Shown: one piece after another, positions 6,525 to 11,868 of the stretch
Numbering within the stretch: position 1 is the first letter of the stretch
Layout: each line of letters opens with the position of its first letter
Assembly (NCBI GenBank): GCA_964412115.1
Contig: CAYPMM010000024.1
Coordinates: forward strand, 1 to 15,105
Direction of reading: 5' to 3'
From: HO2-45-28 sp964412115
GTDB taxonomy: Bacteria; Patescibacteriota; Minisyncoccia; HO2-45-28
Length of the DNA stretch: 15,105 bases
The notes under the pieces: generated by a model
The model's input: the letters and a program-made list of their open reading frames with translations, nothing else
Told to the model about the DNA's origin: nothing
The model's database searches: none
Position numbers and translations under genes: made by a program

Positions 6525-6685
6525 TTTGAAATTCCCGATTGATGCAGAAAATACCAGAAGATCAAAACGAATGAAACCGCGAGGACAAAAAACATCAGCT
6601 CAAATACTTTATTGACGGCAAAAATGTGAAAAGAGTAAAACAAAGCTCCGAAAAGAACAGTAAGAAACCCGACGACAAAAAGCAT
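6521..6685 (-). CDS. 54-aa small membrane protein
   Basis: This small gene runs from an ATG at 6685 to a TGA at 6521. The product starts MLFVVGFLTVLFGALFYSFH and is almost wholly hydrophobic, with two likely TM helices (about 2-22 and 27-47) and a short tail ending HQSGISK. It has the clearest Shine-Dalgarno of the minus strand (GGAGG, 8 nt before the ATG), an extended -10 promoter upstream, and a 4-nt ATGA overlap with the 83-aa gene. These three signals together make it a real gene despite its size. No family recognised. A membrane partner or anchor for the 83-aa protein is a reasonable guess. Confidence 0.78.
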   Translation of the reverse strand: MLFVVGFLTVLFGALFYSFHIFAVNKVFELMFFVLAVSFVLIFWYFLHQSGISK

Positions 6686-6717
6686 TTAATATCCTCCAGT
6701 ATTTTTGATCTTTTATT

Positions 6718-6726
6718 AGTATACCA
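6718..6726 (-). promoter_or_regulatory. Extended -10 promoter of the minus-strand small operon
   Basis: Read on the minus strand, TGG-TATACT forms an extended -10 (TGn plus TATACT), 32 nt before the ATG at 6685, leaving room for a leader with the GGAGG site. It lies just past the tRNA-Val 3' end. The -35 position falls inside the tRNA and is poor. The tRNA transcript may also read into the operon. Confidence 0.55.
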
Positions 6727-6736
6727 TAAATTTTTG

Positions 6737-6808
6737 TGCGCGCTCGAGGGATCGAACCCCGGGCCTACCCGGTGTAAACGGGTCGCTCTACCACTGAGCT
6801 AAGCGCGC
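6737..6808 (-). tRNA. tRNA-Val(TAC)
   Basis: On the minus strand the acceptor GCGCGCT pairs with AGCGCGC, followed by discriminator A (complement of T6737). The D arm is GCTC-AGTGGTA-GAGC and the anticodon stem ACCCG/CGGGT flanks TTTACAC, giving anticodon TAC, which reads GTA and other valine codons. CCA is not encoded. It follows tRNA-Leu by 4 nt and shares its transcript. Confidence 0.95.
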
Positions 6809-6812
6809 GATG

Positions 6813-6896
6813 TGGGCGGGGGGAGACTTGAACTCCCACGGGATTTCTCCCATAAGGTCCTAAACCTTACGCGTCTGCCAATTTCGCCACCCGCCC
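6813..6896 (-). tRNA. tRNA-Leu(TAG)
   Basis: This 84-nt class II tRNA has acceptor GGGCGGG pairing with CCCGCCC and discriminator A. The anticodon stem TAAGG/CCTTA flanks TTTAGGA, giving anticodon TAG for CTA/CTN leucine codons. A long variable arm (GGGAGAAATCCC type) and T loop TTCAAGT follow. CCA is not encoded. First gene of a tRNA-Leu/tRNA-Val pair. Confidence 0.94.
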
Positions 6897-6913
6897 ATTT
6901 TAAGACTAAAAAA

Positions 6914-6943
6914 ATTTTAACATATTTTTGTGTTGGCGTCCAA
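6914..6943 (-). promoter_or_regulatory. Promoter of the tRNA-Leu/tRNA-Val pair
   Basis: On the minus strand, TTGGAC (6943-6938) and an extended -10 TGT-TAAAAT (-10 at 6919-6914) are 18 bp apart, ending 17 nt before the first base of tRNA-Leu. It is divergent from the arsR1 promoter in the same intergenic region. Confidence 0.55.
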
Positions 6944-6956
6944 GTTTTGATACCTG

Positions 6957-6985
6957 TTGTGTTTTTATGTTTATTTTGTTATCAT
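6957..6985 (+). promoter_or_regulatory. Promoter of arsR1-merA
   Basis: TTGTGT (6957-6962) and TATCAT (6980-6985) are 17 bp apart, with an extended TGT before the -10. The ATG of arsR1 is 6 nt after the -10, so the message is predicted to be leaderless. The -10 TATCAT and the bases after it are the same as at the promoter of the ferredoxin-reductase-like gene (10885-10913). Confidence 0.7.
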
Positions 6986-7001
6986 TTGAACATGGATTCA
7001 A
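6984..7001. promoter_or_regulatory. Putative ArsR operator, site A
   Basis: ATTTGAACATGGATTCAA contains the inverted repeat TTGAA-N6-TTCAA. It covers the end of the -10, the predicted start point and the ATG, so a bound dimer would block transcription. Nearly the same sequence is found at 10912-10929. Autorepression by the ArsR-family product is the expected arrangement. Confidence 0.6.
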
Positions 7002-7309
7002 GTAGGAATAAAAATAATCTCAAAAAAGAACTCAAAGACAAAAACGCCGTTGTCGCCTGCGCGCGGGAATTCCACGTGGTCGGCGACCTCACACGGCTTA
7101 AAATCTGTTATCTTTTATGCCGGCACAAAGAACTATCCGTCGGAGAAATTGCCGATATGGTCGGCGCTTCCATTTCAGCCGTCTCGCACACTCTTAAAAA
7201 ATTACAAAAAGCAGACATTGTGGAGCGTCGTCGGGATTTCCGTAACGTGTATTATCAATTAAAGAAAACGCCATTTGTGCGCGTTTTAAAGAGACGATTA
7301 AAAGTATGA
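6992..7309 (+). CDS. ArsR-family transcriptional repressor (arsR1)
   Basis: This 105-aa winged-helix protein should act as a dimeric repressor released by metal or thiol oxidation. The recognition helix segment is MVGASISAVSHTLKKLQKADIVERRR (56-81), followed by the wing RNVYYQL. The usual ArsR CVC motif is absent (KELSVGEIAD at 46-55). Its only cysteines are C23, C39 and C43, in the N-terminal and alpha-1/alpha-2 region, with H45 nearby. These could bind Hg(II) or another soft metal or form a disulfide. I chose ATG 6992 because of the promoter 6 nt upstream; a longer frame would run through tRNA-Leu. The TGA overlaps merA's ATG by 4 nt, so this regulator heads the merA operon. Confidence 0.88.
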   Translation: MDSSRNKNNLKKELKDKNAVVACAREFHVVGDLTRLKICYLLCRHKELSVGEIADMVGASISAVSHTLKKLQKADIVERRRDFRNVYYQLKKTPFVRVLKRRLKV

Positions 7310-8763
7310 AAAATTACGATTATCAGCTTGTCATTATAGGCGGCGGAGCGGCCGGTTTTGCGGCCGCCATCAAAGCAGACGGCTTAAAAATTAAAACTTT
7401 AATGATATCGGGCGGTAAGGTGCCTTTGGGCGGAACCTGTATAAATGTCGGATGCATGCCTTCAAAAAGACTGCTTACCGCAGCCGAAGCTTATTGGAAC
7501 GCGCGTCACAGCAAGTACGACGGCGTAGCCGACAGCGCGCCGGATTTGGATTTTAAAAAAGTTGTCGAATCCAAAGACGCGTTAATCCGCAAACTTCAAG
7601 GGAAGGCGTATGCCGGAACTCTTAAATTTTTGGTTTACGTCACTCTCAAAGAAGGAGACGCGAAATTTATTGACGAGCACACGGTTGAAATAACCCATTC
7701 GACAAGCTCAGGGCAGGCCGGTGAGAAAATTACCGGAGAAAAATTTTTAATTTCAACCGGCTCATCCACTTTTATTCCGCCGATTGAAGGGCTGGATAAA
7801 GTCGCGTATCTCACCAATATTGAGGCCTTGGGTTTGAAAGAGTTGCCCAAATCAATGATTATTTTGGGCGGCGGCCCTCTGGGCCTTGAGTTTTCCCAGA
7901 TGTTCAATCGTTTCGGGACAAAAGTTACGGTCTTGCAATCCGCCGACAGAATAGCTGACCGCGAAGAGCCGGAGCTCTCGGATTTTCTGAAAAAGAAACT
8001 TGAAGAAGAGGGTATAACGATTTACACGTCCGCTAAAACTAAAAAAGTAAAACAAAACGGCGATCTCATTAATATAACGGCCGAAGTTAATGGCAAAGAA
8101 ATAGAGATTGAGGCGGAAAAAATACTGGTTGCCTCAGGGGTGAGAGCTAATACTCAATCATTAAATCTTGAGAATATCGGTATTCGTATCGGCGAAAGAG
8201 GCGGGGTTCTAACCAATGAATTTTTACAAACAGACCTGCCTCACATATTCGCCGCCGGCGACGTTGTGGACCAGCCGGGCGAAGAGGTAAATCTTAAACT
8301 GGAAACTGTTGCCGGCAAAGAAGGGTTCGTTGCCGCGTCTAATCTTCTTGAAAATAAGGGCATTAAAGTTGATTTTCGCTCCGTACCTCATGCCATTTTC
8401 ACCGACCCGCCGCTGGCAAGCGTCGGCCTTACTGACGCTCAAATCGTCAAGCAAACGGGGCTAGTATGCAGCTGCCGCACCTTGAGTTTGGAACTTGTTC
8501 CCAAGGCGCATATTTTGGAAGCATCAGACGGCTTAATCAAAATGGTAACTGACTCAAAAACCGAGGAGGTGGTCGGAATCCATATGGCCGGCGCTAAAGC
8601 CGATGAAATAATTTCCATTGCCGGTTTCATTATCAAGCATCGCATGAAATTAGATGATATAATTGAAAATACGTTTATTTTCCCGACCATGGCCGAGTCA
8701 ATAAAATGGGTGGCGCAGTCATTCAGGAAAGATGTCAGCAAGCTTTCCTGCTGTACCGAATAA
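7306..8763 (+). CDS. merA: MerA-like mercuric reductase / flavin disulfide reductase
   Basis: This 485-aa protein is a class I pyridine nucleotide-disulfide oxidoreductase. It has the FAD motif IGGGAAG (11-17), redox-active GGTCINVGC (42-50; C45, C50), the NAD(P) motif GGGPLG (188-193), and FAD motif AAGDV (316-320). Two features point to MerA rather than dihydrolipoamide dehydrogenase: the C-terminus KDVSKLSCCTE with vicinal C482-C483, which delivers Hg(II) in MerA, and F459-P460 where lipoamide dehydrogenases have the catalytic His-Pro. Family MerA usually has a Tyr in this helix (Y605 in Tn501), here apparently Phe, so activity may be altered. There is no N-terminal NmerA domain and no merT, merP or merB nearby. 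A short repeat (7698-7711) encodes HSTSSGQAG at 131-139, probably an insertion. Confidence 0.83.
   Translation: MKNYDYQLVIIGGGAAGFAAAIKADGLKIKTLMISGGKVPLGGTCINVGCMPSKRLLTAAEAYWNARHSKYDGVADSAPDLDFKKVVESKDALIRKLQGKAYAGTLKFLVYVTLKEGDAKFIDEHTVEITHSTSSGQAGEKITGEKFLISTGSSTFIPPIEGLDKVAYLTNIEALGLKELPKSMIILGGGPLGLEFSQMFNRFGTKVTVLQSADRIADREEPELSDFLKKKLEEEGITIYTSAKTKKVKQNGDLINITAEVNGKEIEIEAEKILVASGVRANTQSLNLENIGIRIGERGGVLTNEFLQTDLPHIFAAGDVVDQPGEEVNLKLETVAGKEGFVAASNLLENKGIKVDFRSVPHAIFTDPPLASVGLTDAQIVKQTGLVCSCRTLSLELVPKAHILEASDGLIKMVTDSKTEEVVGIHMAGAKADEIISIAGFIIKHRMKLDDIIENTFIFPTMAESIKWVAQSFRKDVSKLSCCTE
7695..7715. repeat. Copy 2 of the TTCGACAAGCTCAG repeat, inside merA
   Basis: The 14-mer at 7698-7711 is identical to 6205-6218. 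It is flanked here by CCCA and GGGC, giving partly complementary ends. It encodes STSSGQAG of the MerA-like protein in a loop between beta strands, in frame. Confidence 0.7.
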
Positions 8764-8767
8764 ACAC

Positions 8768-9214
8768 ATGAAAGCTCCGGAATTTATAACCGAAAATGAA
8801 CAATGGCTTAACCTGCCTATTGGCCGGGATTCCAAACCGCCCACACTTGCCGGGCTAAAAGGCAAAATAGTTTTGGTTAAATTTTGGACTTTTATGTGCT
8901 CCTGGTGCCAGCAGGATTTGCCGGGTATTATGAAGATAGAAAAGAAATATAAAGATAAAGGTTTGGCAGTACTTGGTATTCATTCTCCGGAAACAACTTT
9001 TGAGCGGGACACCGAAGCTCTCAAGAAACAAATGAAAGTTTTGAAAGTGGATTTTCCGGTGCTTACCGATAACGCGAAACAAAATTGGAAAGCATACAAG
9101 GTGGAAAATTGGCCCGCGTATTATATAATTGATAAGGATGGTAACATTATTTTTAATATTCTTGGTCCGGGAGTCGAGAACCAATTAGAAGAAGAAATAA
9201 AAAAAATAATCTAG
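8768..9214 (+). CDS. TlpA/AhpC-type thioredoxin-fold protein
   Basis: This 148-aa protein has no signal peptide or TM segment, so it is cytoplasmic. FWTFMCSWCQQDLP holds the CxxC active site (C44, C47), and the cis-proline is W115-P116 in ENWPAYYIID. The WCxxC context and the LPGIMKIEKKYKDKG helix match the TlpA/ResA and DipZ-C-terminal families of thiol-disulfide oxidoreductases. The ATG is 4 nt after the merA stop, and the next gene follows with no gap, so it belongs to the arsR1-merA operon. A likely role is thiol exchange with, or electron supply to or from, the MerA-like flavoprotein. The upstream in-frame ATG-like codons lie within merA and are not needed. Confidence 0.85.
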   Translation: MKAPEFITENEQWLNLPIGRDSKPPTLAGLKGKIVLVKFWTFMCSWCQQDLPGIMKIEKKYKDKGLAVLGIHSPETTFERDTEALKKQMKVLKVDFPVLTDNAKQNWKAYKVENWPAYYIIDKDGNIIFNILGPGVENQLEEEIKKII

Positions 9215-9922
9215 ATGAAAGAATCTAACATAAACATAAAAGCATTGGCGCTTTTGGGAACGCTTAAAACCGGCGACGAACTTTCCAATACCGAAGAATT
9301 GGTTGATGACCTGTTCGGCCATTTTGGCGAATATGATATTTCTACGGAGAAAATTCGTCTTGCCAATCTGAATTTGCCCGTCGGCTTGTTGGAAAAAATG
9401 TCCGACGGCGATGACTGGCCGCGTGTGGCCCAGGCGATCCGCGAGGCGGATATCGTAATCTTTGCCACGCCCATTTGGTGGGGCGGACAATCCAGTTTGA
9501 TGCAACGCGTTATAGAACGAATGACTCACTTTGATGAATCGTATGTTATGACCAACAAATCAGACCTCTACCACAAAGTGGCCGGGATCGTCATAACGGG
9601 GCATGAAGACGGCGTGCAGCATATCGTCGGAAATCTGTCTAATTTTTTGCAGTGGCTTGGATTTGTCATACCGCCCGAAGCCGCGGCGTATTGGGTGGGT
9701 GAAGTCGGCGGCGGGATGGGCGGGGATGCGGATAAGCGCCGCCAAAACAAAGCCACCAAGGCCATGGTTGCCGTTACCGCCAGAAATTTAATGAATTACG
9801 CCATGCTGATAAAAAACCACAAAGACGAAATTTTGGCTTTTCAGGAGAAGCATTTCGCCAGAGTTGGTACCCGGGGCGGCACAGAAGCGTCCATGAGCCA
9901 AATGCCGGAAGAGCTGAAATAA
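9215..9922 (+). CDS. Flavodoxin-fold NAD(P)H:FMN oxidoreductase
   Basis: This 235-aa protein has the flavodoxin-like NADPH-dependent FMN reductase fold. Residues 8-25 (IKALALLGTLKTGDELSN) occupy the place of the phosphate-binding loop, and ADIVIFATPIWWGGQSSLMQRVIERM (78-103) is the characteristic flavin-contact strand and helix. AGIVITGHEDG (123-133) and the Gly-rich segment GEVGGGMGG (162-170) follow. It starts right after the TAG of the thioredoxin-fold gene and is the last gene of the operon before a 75-bp gap. The substrate is unknown; related proteins reduce free flavins, quinones, chromate or azo compounds. Confidence 0.8.
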   Translation: MKESNINIKALALLGTLKTGDELSNTEELVDDLFGHFGEYDISTEKIRLANLNLPVGLLEKMSDGDDWPRVAQAIREADIVIFATPIWWGGQSSLMQRVIERMTHFDESYVMTNKSDLYHKVAGIVITGHEDGVQHIVGNLSNFLQWLGFVIPPEAAAYWVGEVGGGMGGDADKRRQNKATKAMVAVTARNLMNYAMLIKNHKDEILAFQEKHFARVGTRGGTEASMSQMPEELK

Positions 9923-9984
9923 CCAAGGCATAGCCCAAACTGGCCTGCGGTCTAACGCCAATTAGAAATTAAAATTAAAAGAAT

Positions 9985-9990
9985 TAATAT
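9985..9990 (+). promoter_or_regulatory. Putative -10 box of the glutaredoxin gene
   Basis: TAATAT lies 7 nt before the ATG at 9998 in a very A+T-rich stretch (9961-9997). The -35 position (TTAGAA, 9962-9967) is weak. If used, the transcript is leaderless. Confidence 0.35.
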
Positions 9991-9997
9991 ATATTTT

Positions 9998-10240
9998 ATG
10001 GAACACAAAATAACCATTTATTCCACATCCACCTGCCCTTCATGCAAAATGCTAAAGTCCTATCTTGGAGAGAAAGGATTTCAATATGAGAACAAAGATG
10101 TGGGAGAAGACGCGAAAGCTCGCGAAGAAATGATTGCCAAAAACGGCGGAATGCTCTCAACTCCGACGGTGGAAATCGACGGTAAAATCATTGTCGGGTT
10201 TGATAAGGAAAAAGTCGATGTTTTGCTTGGGATAAAATAA
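9998..10240 (+). CDS. Glutaredoxin / NrdH-like redoxin
   Basis: This 80-aa thioredoxin-fold protein has the active site CPSC (C13-C16) after the first strand (ITIYSTST), a cis-Pro at STPTV (54-58), and IVGFD (64-68), close to the usual GF.. end. Length and motif match glutaredoxin/NrdH/YfcC-type small redoxins. It donates electrons to disulfides, for example in ribonucleotide reductase, but no nrd gene is in view. It lies 15 nt upstream of the SIS-domain gene, and the two probably share a message. The GSH-dependence cannot be told. Confidence 0.88.
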   Translation: MEHKITIYSTSTCPSCKMLKSYLGEKGFQYENKDVGEDAKAREEMIAKNGGMLSTPTVEIDGKIIVGFDKEKVDVLLGIK

Positions 10241-10255
10241 ACTCGGCAAATCGCA

Positions 10256-10864
10256 ATGCCAAAAGTCAATGTTTTGCAAATTGGCAAAGAGGTCCTTAAA
10301 AACGAATCTGACGCAATCCGGATTGTTGAAAAAAAACTCGGTTCGTCTTTCGTAAAAGCAGTTGAACTGCTTTATCGGGCGAAAGGAAAAGTTGTACTTG
10401 CCGGCATAGGCAAATCAGGGATTGTGGCGCGAAAAATAGCGGCCACACTTTCCAGCACCGGAACTTTCAGTCTTTTTGTCCATCCGGTGGAGGCGCTCCA
10501 CGGAGATTTTGGTATGATGGGAAAAGGCGATGTCGTTATAATTATTTCCAACAGCGGTGAGACGCCGGAGGTTGTAAATTTCGCAAATATCGTAAAAAAA
10601 TTCGGCAATAAGATGATAGCAATTACCTCCGATGAAAAATCAGAGCTCGGGAAACTCGCGGATATAACTCTTACGACTTACGTTAAAGAAGAGGCCTGCA
10701 AAATTTGCACCACTTTTAATTTGGCTCCGACCACGAGCGCGCTGGTTGAGTCGGCCTTAGGGGACGCGTTATCAAGCGCCCTTCAGGAGATGAAGGGATT
10801 CAAACAGGAACATTTTGCCAAGTTTCATCCGGGAGGAGAACTTGGAAAAAGGGTCTCAAAATAA
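10256..10864 (+). CDS. SIS-domain sugar-phosphate isomerase, KpsF/GutQ-like
   Basis: This 202-aa protein matches the SIS half of arabinose-5-phosphate isomerases (KdsD/KpsF/GutQ): GIGKSGIVARKIAATLSSTG (50-69), EALHGDFGM (79-87), SNSGET (98-103), LAPTTSALVESALGDAL (156-172) and ARFHPGGELG-like AKFHPGGELG (188-197). The two CBS domains of the 320-residue proteins are absent; the gene ends right after the SIS domain. The normal EACP-L segment is expanded to EACKICTTFNLAP, adding a second cysteine (C148, C151) in a CxxC arrangement. Its neighbour is a glutaredoxin. A role in Kdo synthesis is not supported by anything here, so the substrate is open. Confidence 0.85.
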   Translation: MPKVNVLQIGKEVLKNESDAIRIVEKKLGSSFVKAVELLYRAKGKVVLAGIGKSGIVARKIAATLSSTGTFSLFVHPVEALHGDFGMMGKGDVVIIISNSGETPEVVNFANIVKKFGNKMIAITSDEKSELGKLADITLTTYVKEEACKICTTFNLAPTTSALVESALGDALSSALQEMKGFKQEHFAKFHPGGELGKRVSK

Positions 10865-10884
10865 ATTTCAAATTTTTAAGACGC

Positions 10885-10913
10885 TTGACAACCTGTCGCT
10901 TGGGGATTATCAT
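10885..10913 (+). promoter_or_regulatory. Promoter of the ferredoxin-reductase-like gene
   Basis: A perfect -35 TTGACA (10885-10890) and -10 TATCAT (10908-10913) are 17 bp apart. The -10 and the bases after it match the arsR1 promoter (TTATCATTTGAA). The predicted start is near 10920, leaving a leader of about 43 nt. Confidence 0.78.
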
Positions 10914-10929
10914 TTGAATAGATATTCAA
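10912..10929. promoter_or_regulatory. Putative ArsR operator, site B
   Basis: ATTTGAATAGATATTCAA contains the perfect 16-bp palindrome TTGAATA-GA-TATTCAA (10914-10929). It overlaps the -10 and start point just as site A does. A palindrome of this sequence class is typical of ArsR/SmtB repressors. Confidence 0.65.
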
Positions 10930-10962
10930 GCGTTTTTTTGACATTTCAAAAAGGAGGCGGGC

Positions 10963-11757
10963 GTGGGTCTTAGGGTCGTACCGGCAACAATCACCGAGGT
11001 AATTGAGTTTAATCCGAAACTGCGCGCCATTCGTTTTGTTCCGGACGGCGGAAATCCGGCTAAATACCAGCCGGGAGATTTCTTGTATGTACATGTGCCT
11101 TCAGGCAAAGAAGAATCGCCAAGCACGATACGAAGCTTGACCGACAAACCGGAAATACGCGCTTATTCTTTATCAAGTTCTCCCACCCAGCCGTTTTACG
11201 AAATTACCGTTGTGGAAAAAGAGAGCGAACCCCATATTTCCAAACTGCTTCAACATGTTAAATCGGGCAATGATAAACTGGAAATCTCCGACAAAGACTG
11301 GGTAAGACACGGAAAAATAACTTTGCGCGACGCGGAAACCAATGCGGGCAAAATTTTGCTGATAGGCGGGGGTACCGGTATTGCGCCGTTTATCGGCATG
11401 GTCCGGTATATTCGGGACAAAAATTTGGATACCGACGTTTGGCTGTTGGGAAGTTTCCGGTCGCCGGAACATCTCATTTTTCACAGCGAACTGGTAGATA
11501 TGGCTCGCAATCATCCAAACATAAAATATTACCCGACGCTTACCCGACACCAAAGCAATTCATGGAAATGGGGCCGGGGAAGATTTGTTGTTCGCGATAA
11601 AAACGGGACCATAATCCATAACGCCTTCCCTGAAATAGTAAGCGAAATAGGACAATTCACGGCTTATATCTGCGGACTCAAGTCCATGGTAAGCGACACT
11701 AAAGAGGCTTTAGGTCTTGCCGGAGTTAAAAACATCAAGGCCGAGGCCTGGGATTGA
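10963..11757 (+). CDS. Ferredoxin-NADP reductase-like flavoprotein
   Basis: This 264-aa protein has the FNR two-domain layout: a FAD-binding barrel with RAYSLSSSP (66-74), and a NAD(P)-binding domain with LIGGGTGIAPFIGM (133-146) and YICGLKSMVSDTKEAL (235-250). It moves electrons between NAD(P)H and a one-electron carrier or an oxygenase-type partner; no C-terminal 2Fe-2S domain is present, and the carrier is not encoded here. The GTG start is fixed by a strong Shine-Dalgarno AGGAGG (10952-10957), 5 nt before it. It has its own promoter and an operator matching that of arsR1, so it is likely co-regulated with merA. It is followed by the inverted repeat at 11772-11809. Confidence 0.87.
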   Translation: MGLRVVPATITEVIEFNPKLRAIRFVPDGGNPAKYQPGDFLYVHVPSGKEESPSTIRSLTDKPEIRAYSLSSSPTQPFYEITVVEKESEPHISKLLQHVKSGNDKLEISDKDWVRHGKITLRDAETNAGKILLIGGGTGIAPFIGMVRYIRDKNLDTDVWLLGSFRSPEHLIFHSELVDMARNHPNIKYYPTLTRHQSNSWKWGRGRFVVRDKNGTIIHNAFPEIVSEIGQFTAYICGLKSMVSDTKEALGLAGVKNIKAEAWD

Positions 11758-11771
11758 TTTTCGCGGTTTAA

Positions 11772-11809
11772 AATATCACCATTTGTATATGCGTTCAAAT
11801 GGTGATATT
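11772..11809. repeat. Inverted repeat with 14-bp arms; operator or terminator
   Basis: AATATCACCATTTG (11772-11785) and CAAATGGTGATATT (11796-11809) are perfectly complementary around a 10-nt loop. Followed by ATTATTTTAT, the hairpin could end the ferredoxin-reductase transcript. It also lies just before a TATAAT box (11814-11819) of the next gene, and its centre (11781-11798, ATTTGTATATGCGTTCAA) resembles operators A and B. I see no way to choose between the two readings. Confidence 0.75.
11781..11798. promoter_or_regulatory. Weak ArsR operator match, site C
   Basis: ATTTGTATATGCGTTCAA fits the consensus of sites A and B (ATTTG-W-A-Y-A ... R-T-T-C-A-A) with partial dyad symmetry TTG..TCAA. 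It covers the -35 region of the shikimate dehydrogenase promoter. The match is weaker and overlaps a larger inverted repeat, so it could be chance. Confidence 0.35.
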
Positions 11810-11813
11810 ATTT

Positions 11814-11819
11814 TATAAT
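11814..11819 (+). promoter_or_regulatory. -10 box of the shikimate dehydrogenase fusion gene
   Basis: TATAAT lies 49 nt before the chosen ATG (11869). No good -35 is seen. The first in-frame ATG (11818) overlaps this -10 and cannot be the start of the same transcript. Confidence 0.55.
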
Positions 11820-11868
11820 GGAAAAAGGACGCGAAGCACCCGAATTCAACATGGAGGATGACACAAAC

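Noticed and set aside
6812..6991. A longer reading frame for arsR1 beginning near 6812
   Set aside because: It would translate the antisense of tRNA-Leu; the promoter at 6957-6985 and the family N-terminus fit ATG 6992.
7306..8763. Dihydrolipoamide dehydrogenase (Lpd) as the function of the flavoprotein
   Set aside because: The catalytic His-Pro is replaced by Phe-Pro, and the C-terminus carries the MerA-type CC pair.
11818..11868. ATG at 11818 as start of the AroE-like gene
   Set aside because: It overlaps the TATAAT box and has no ribosome site; ATG 11869 has GGAGG upstream.
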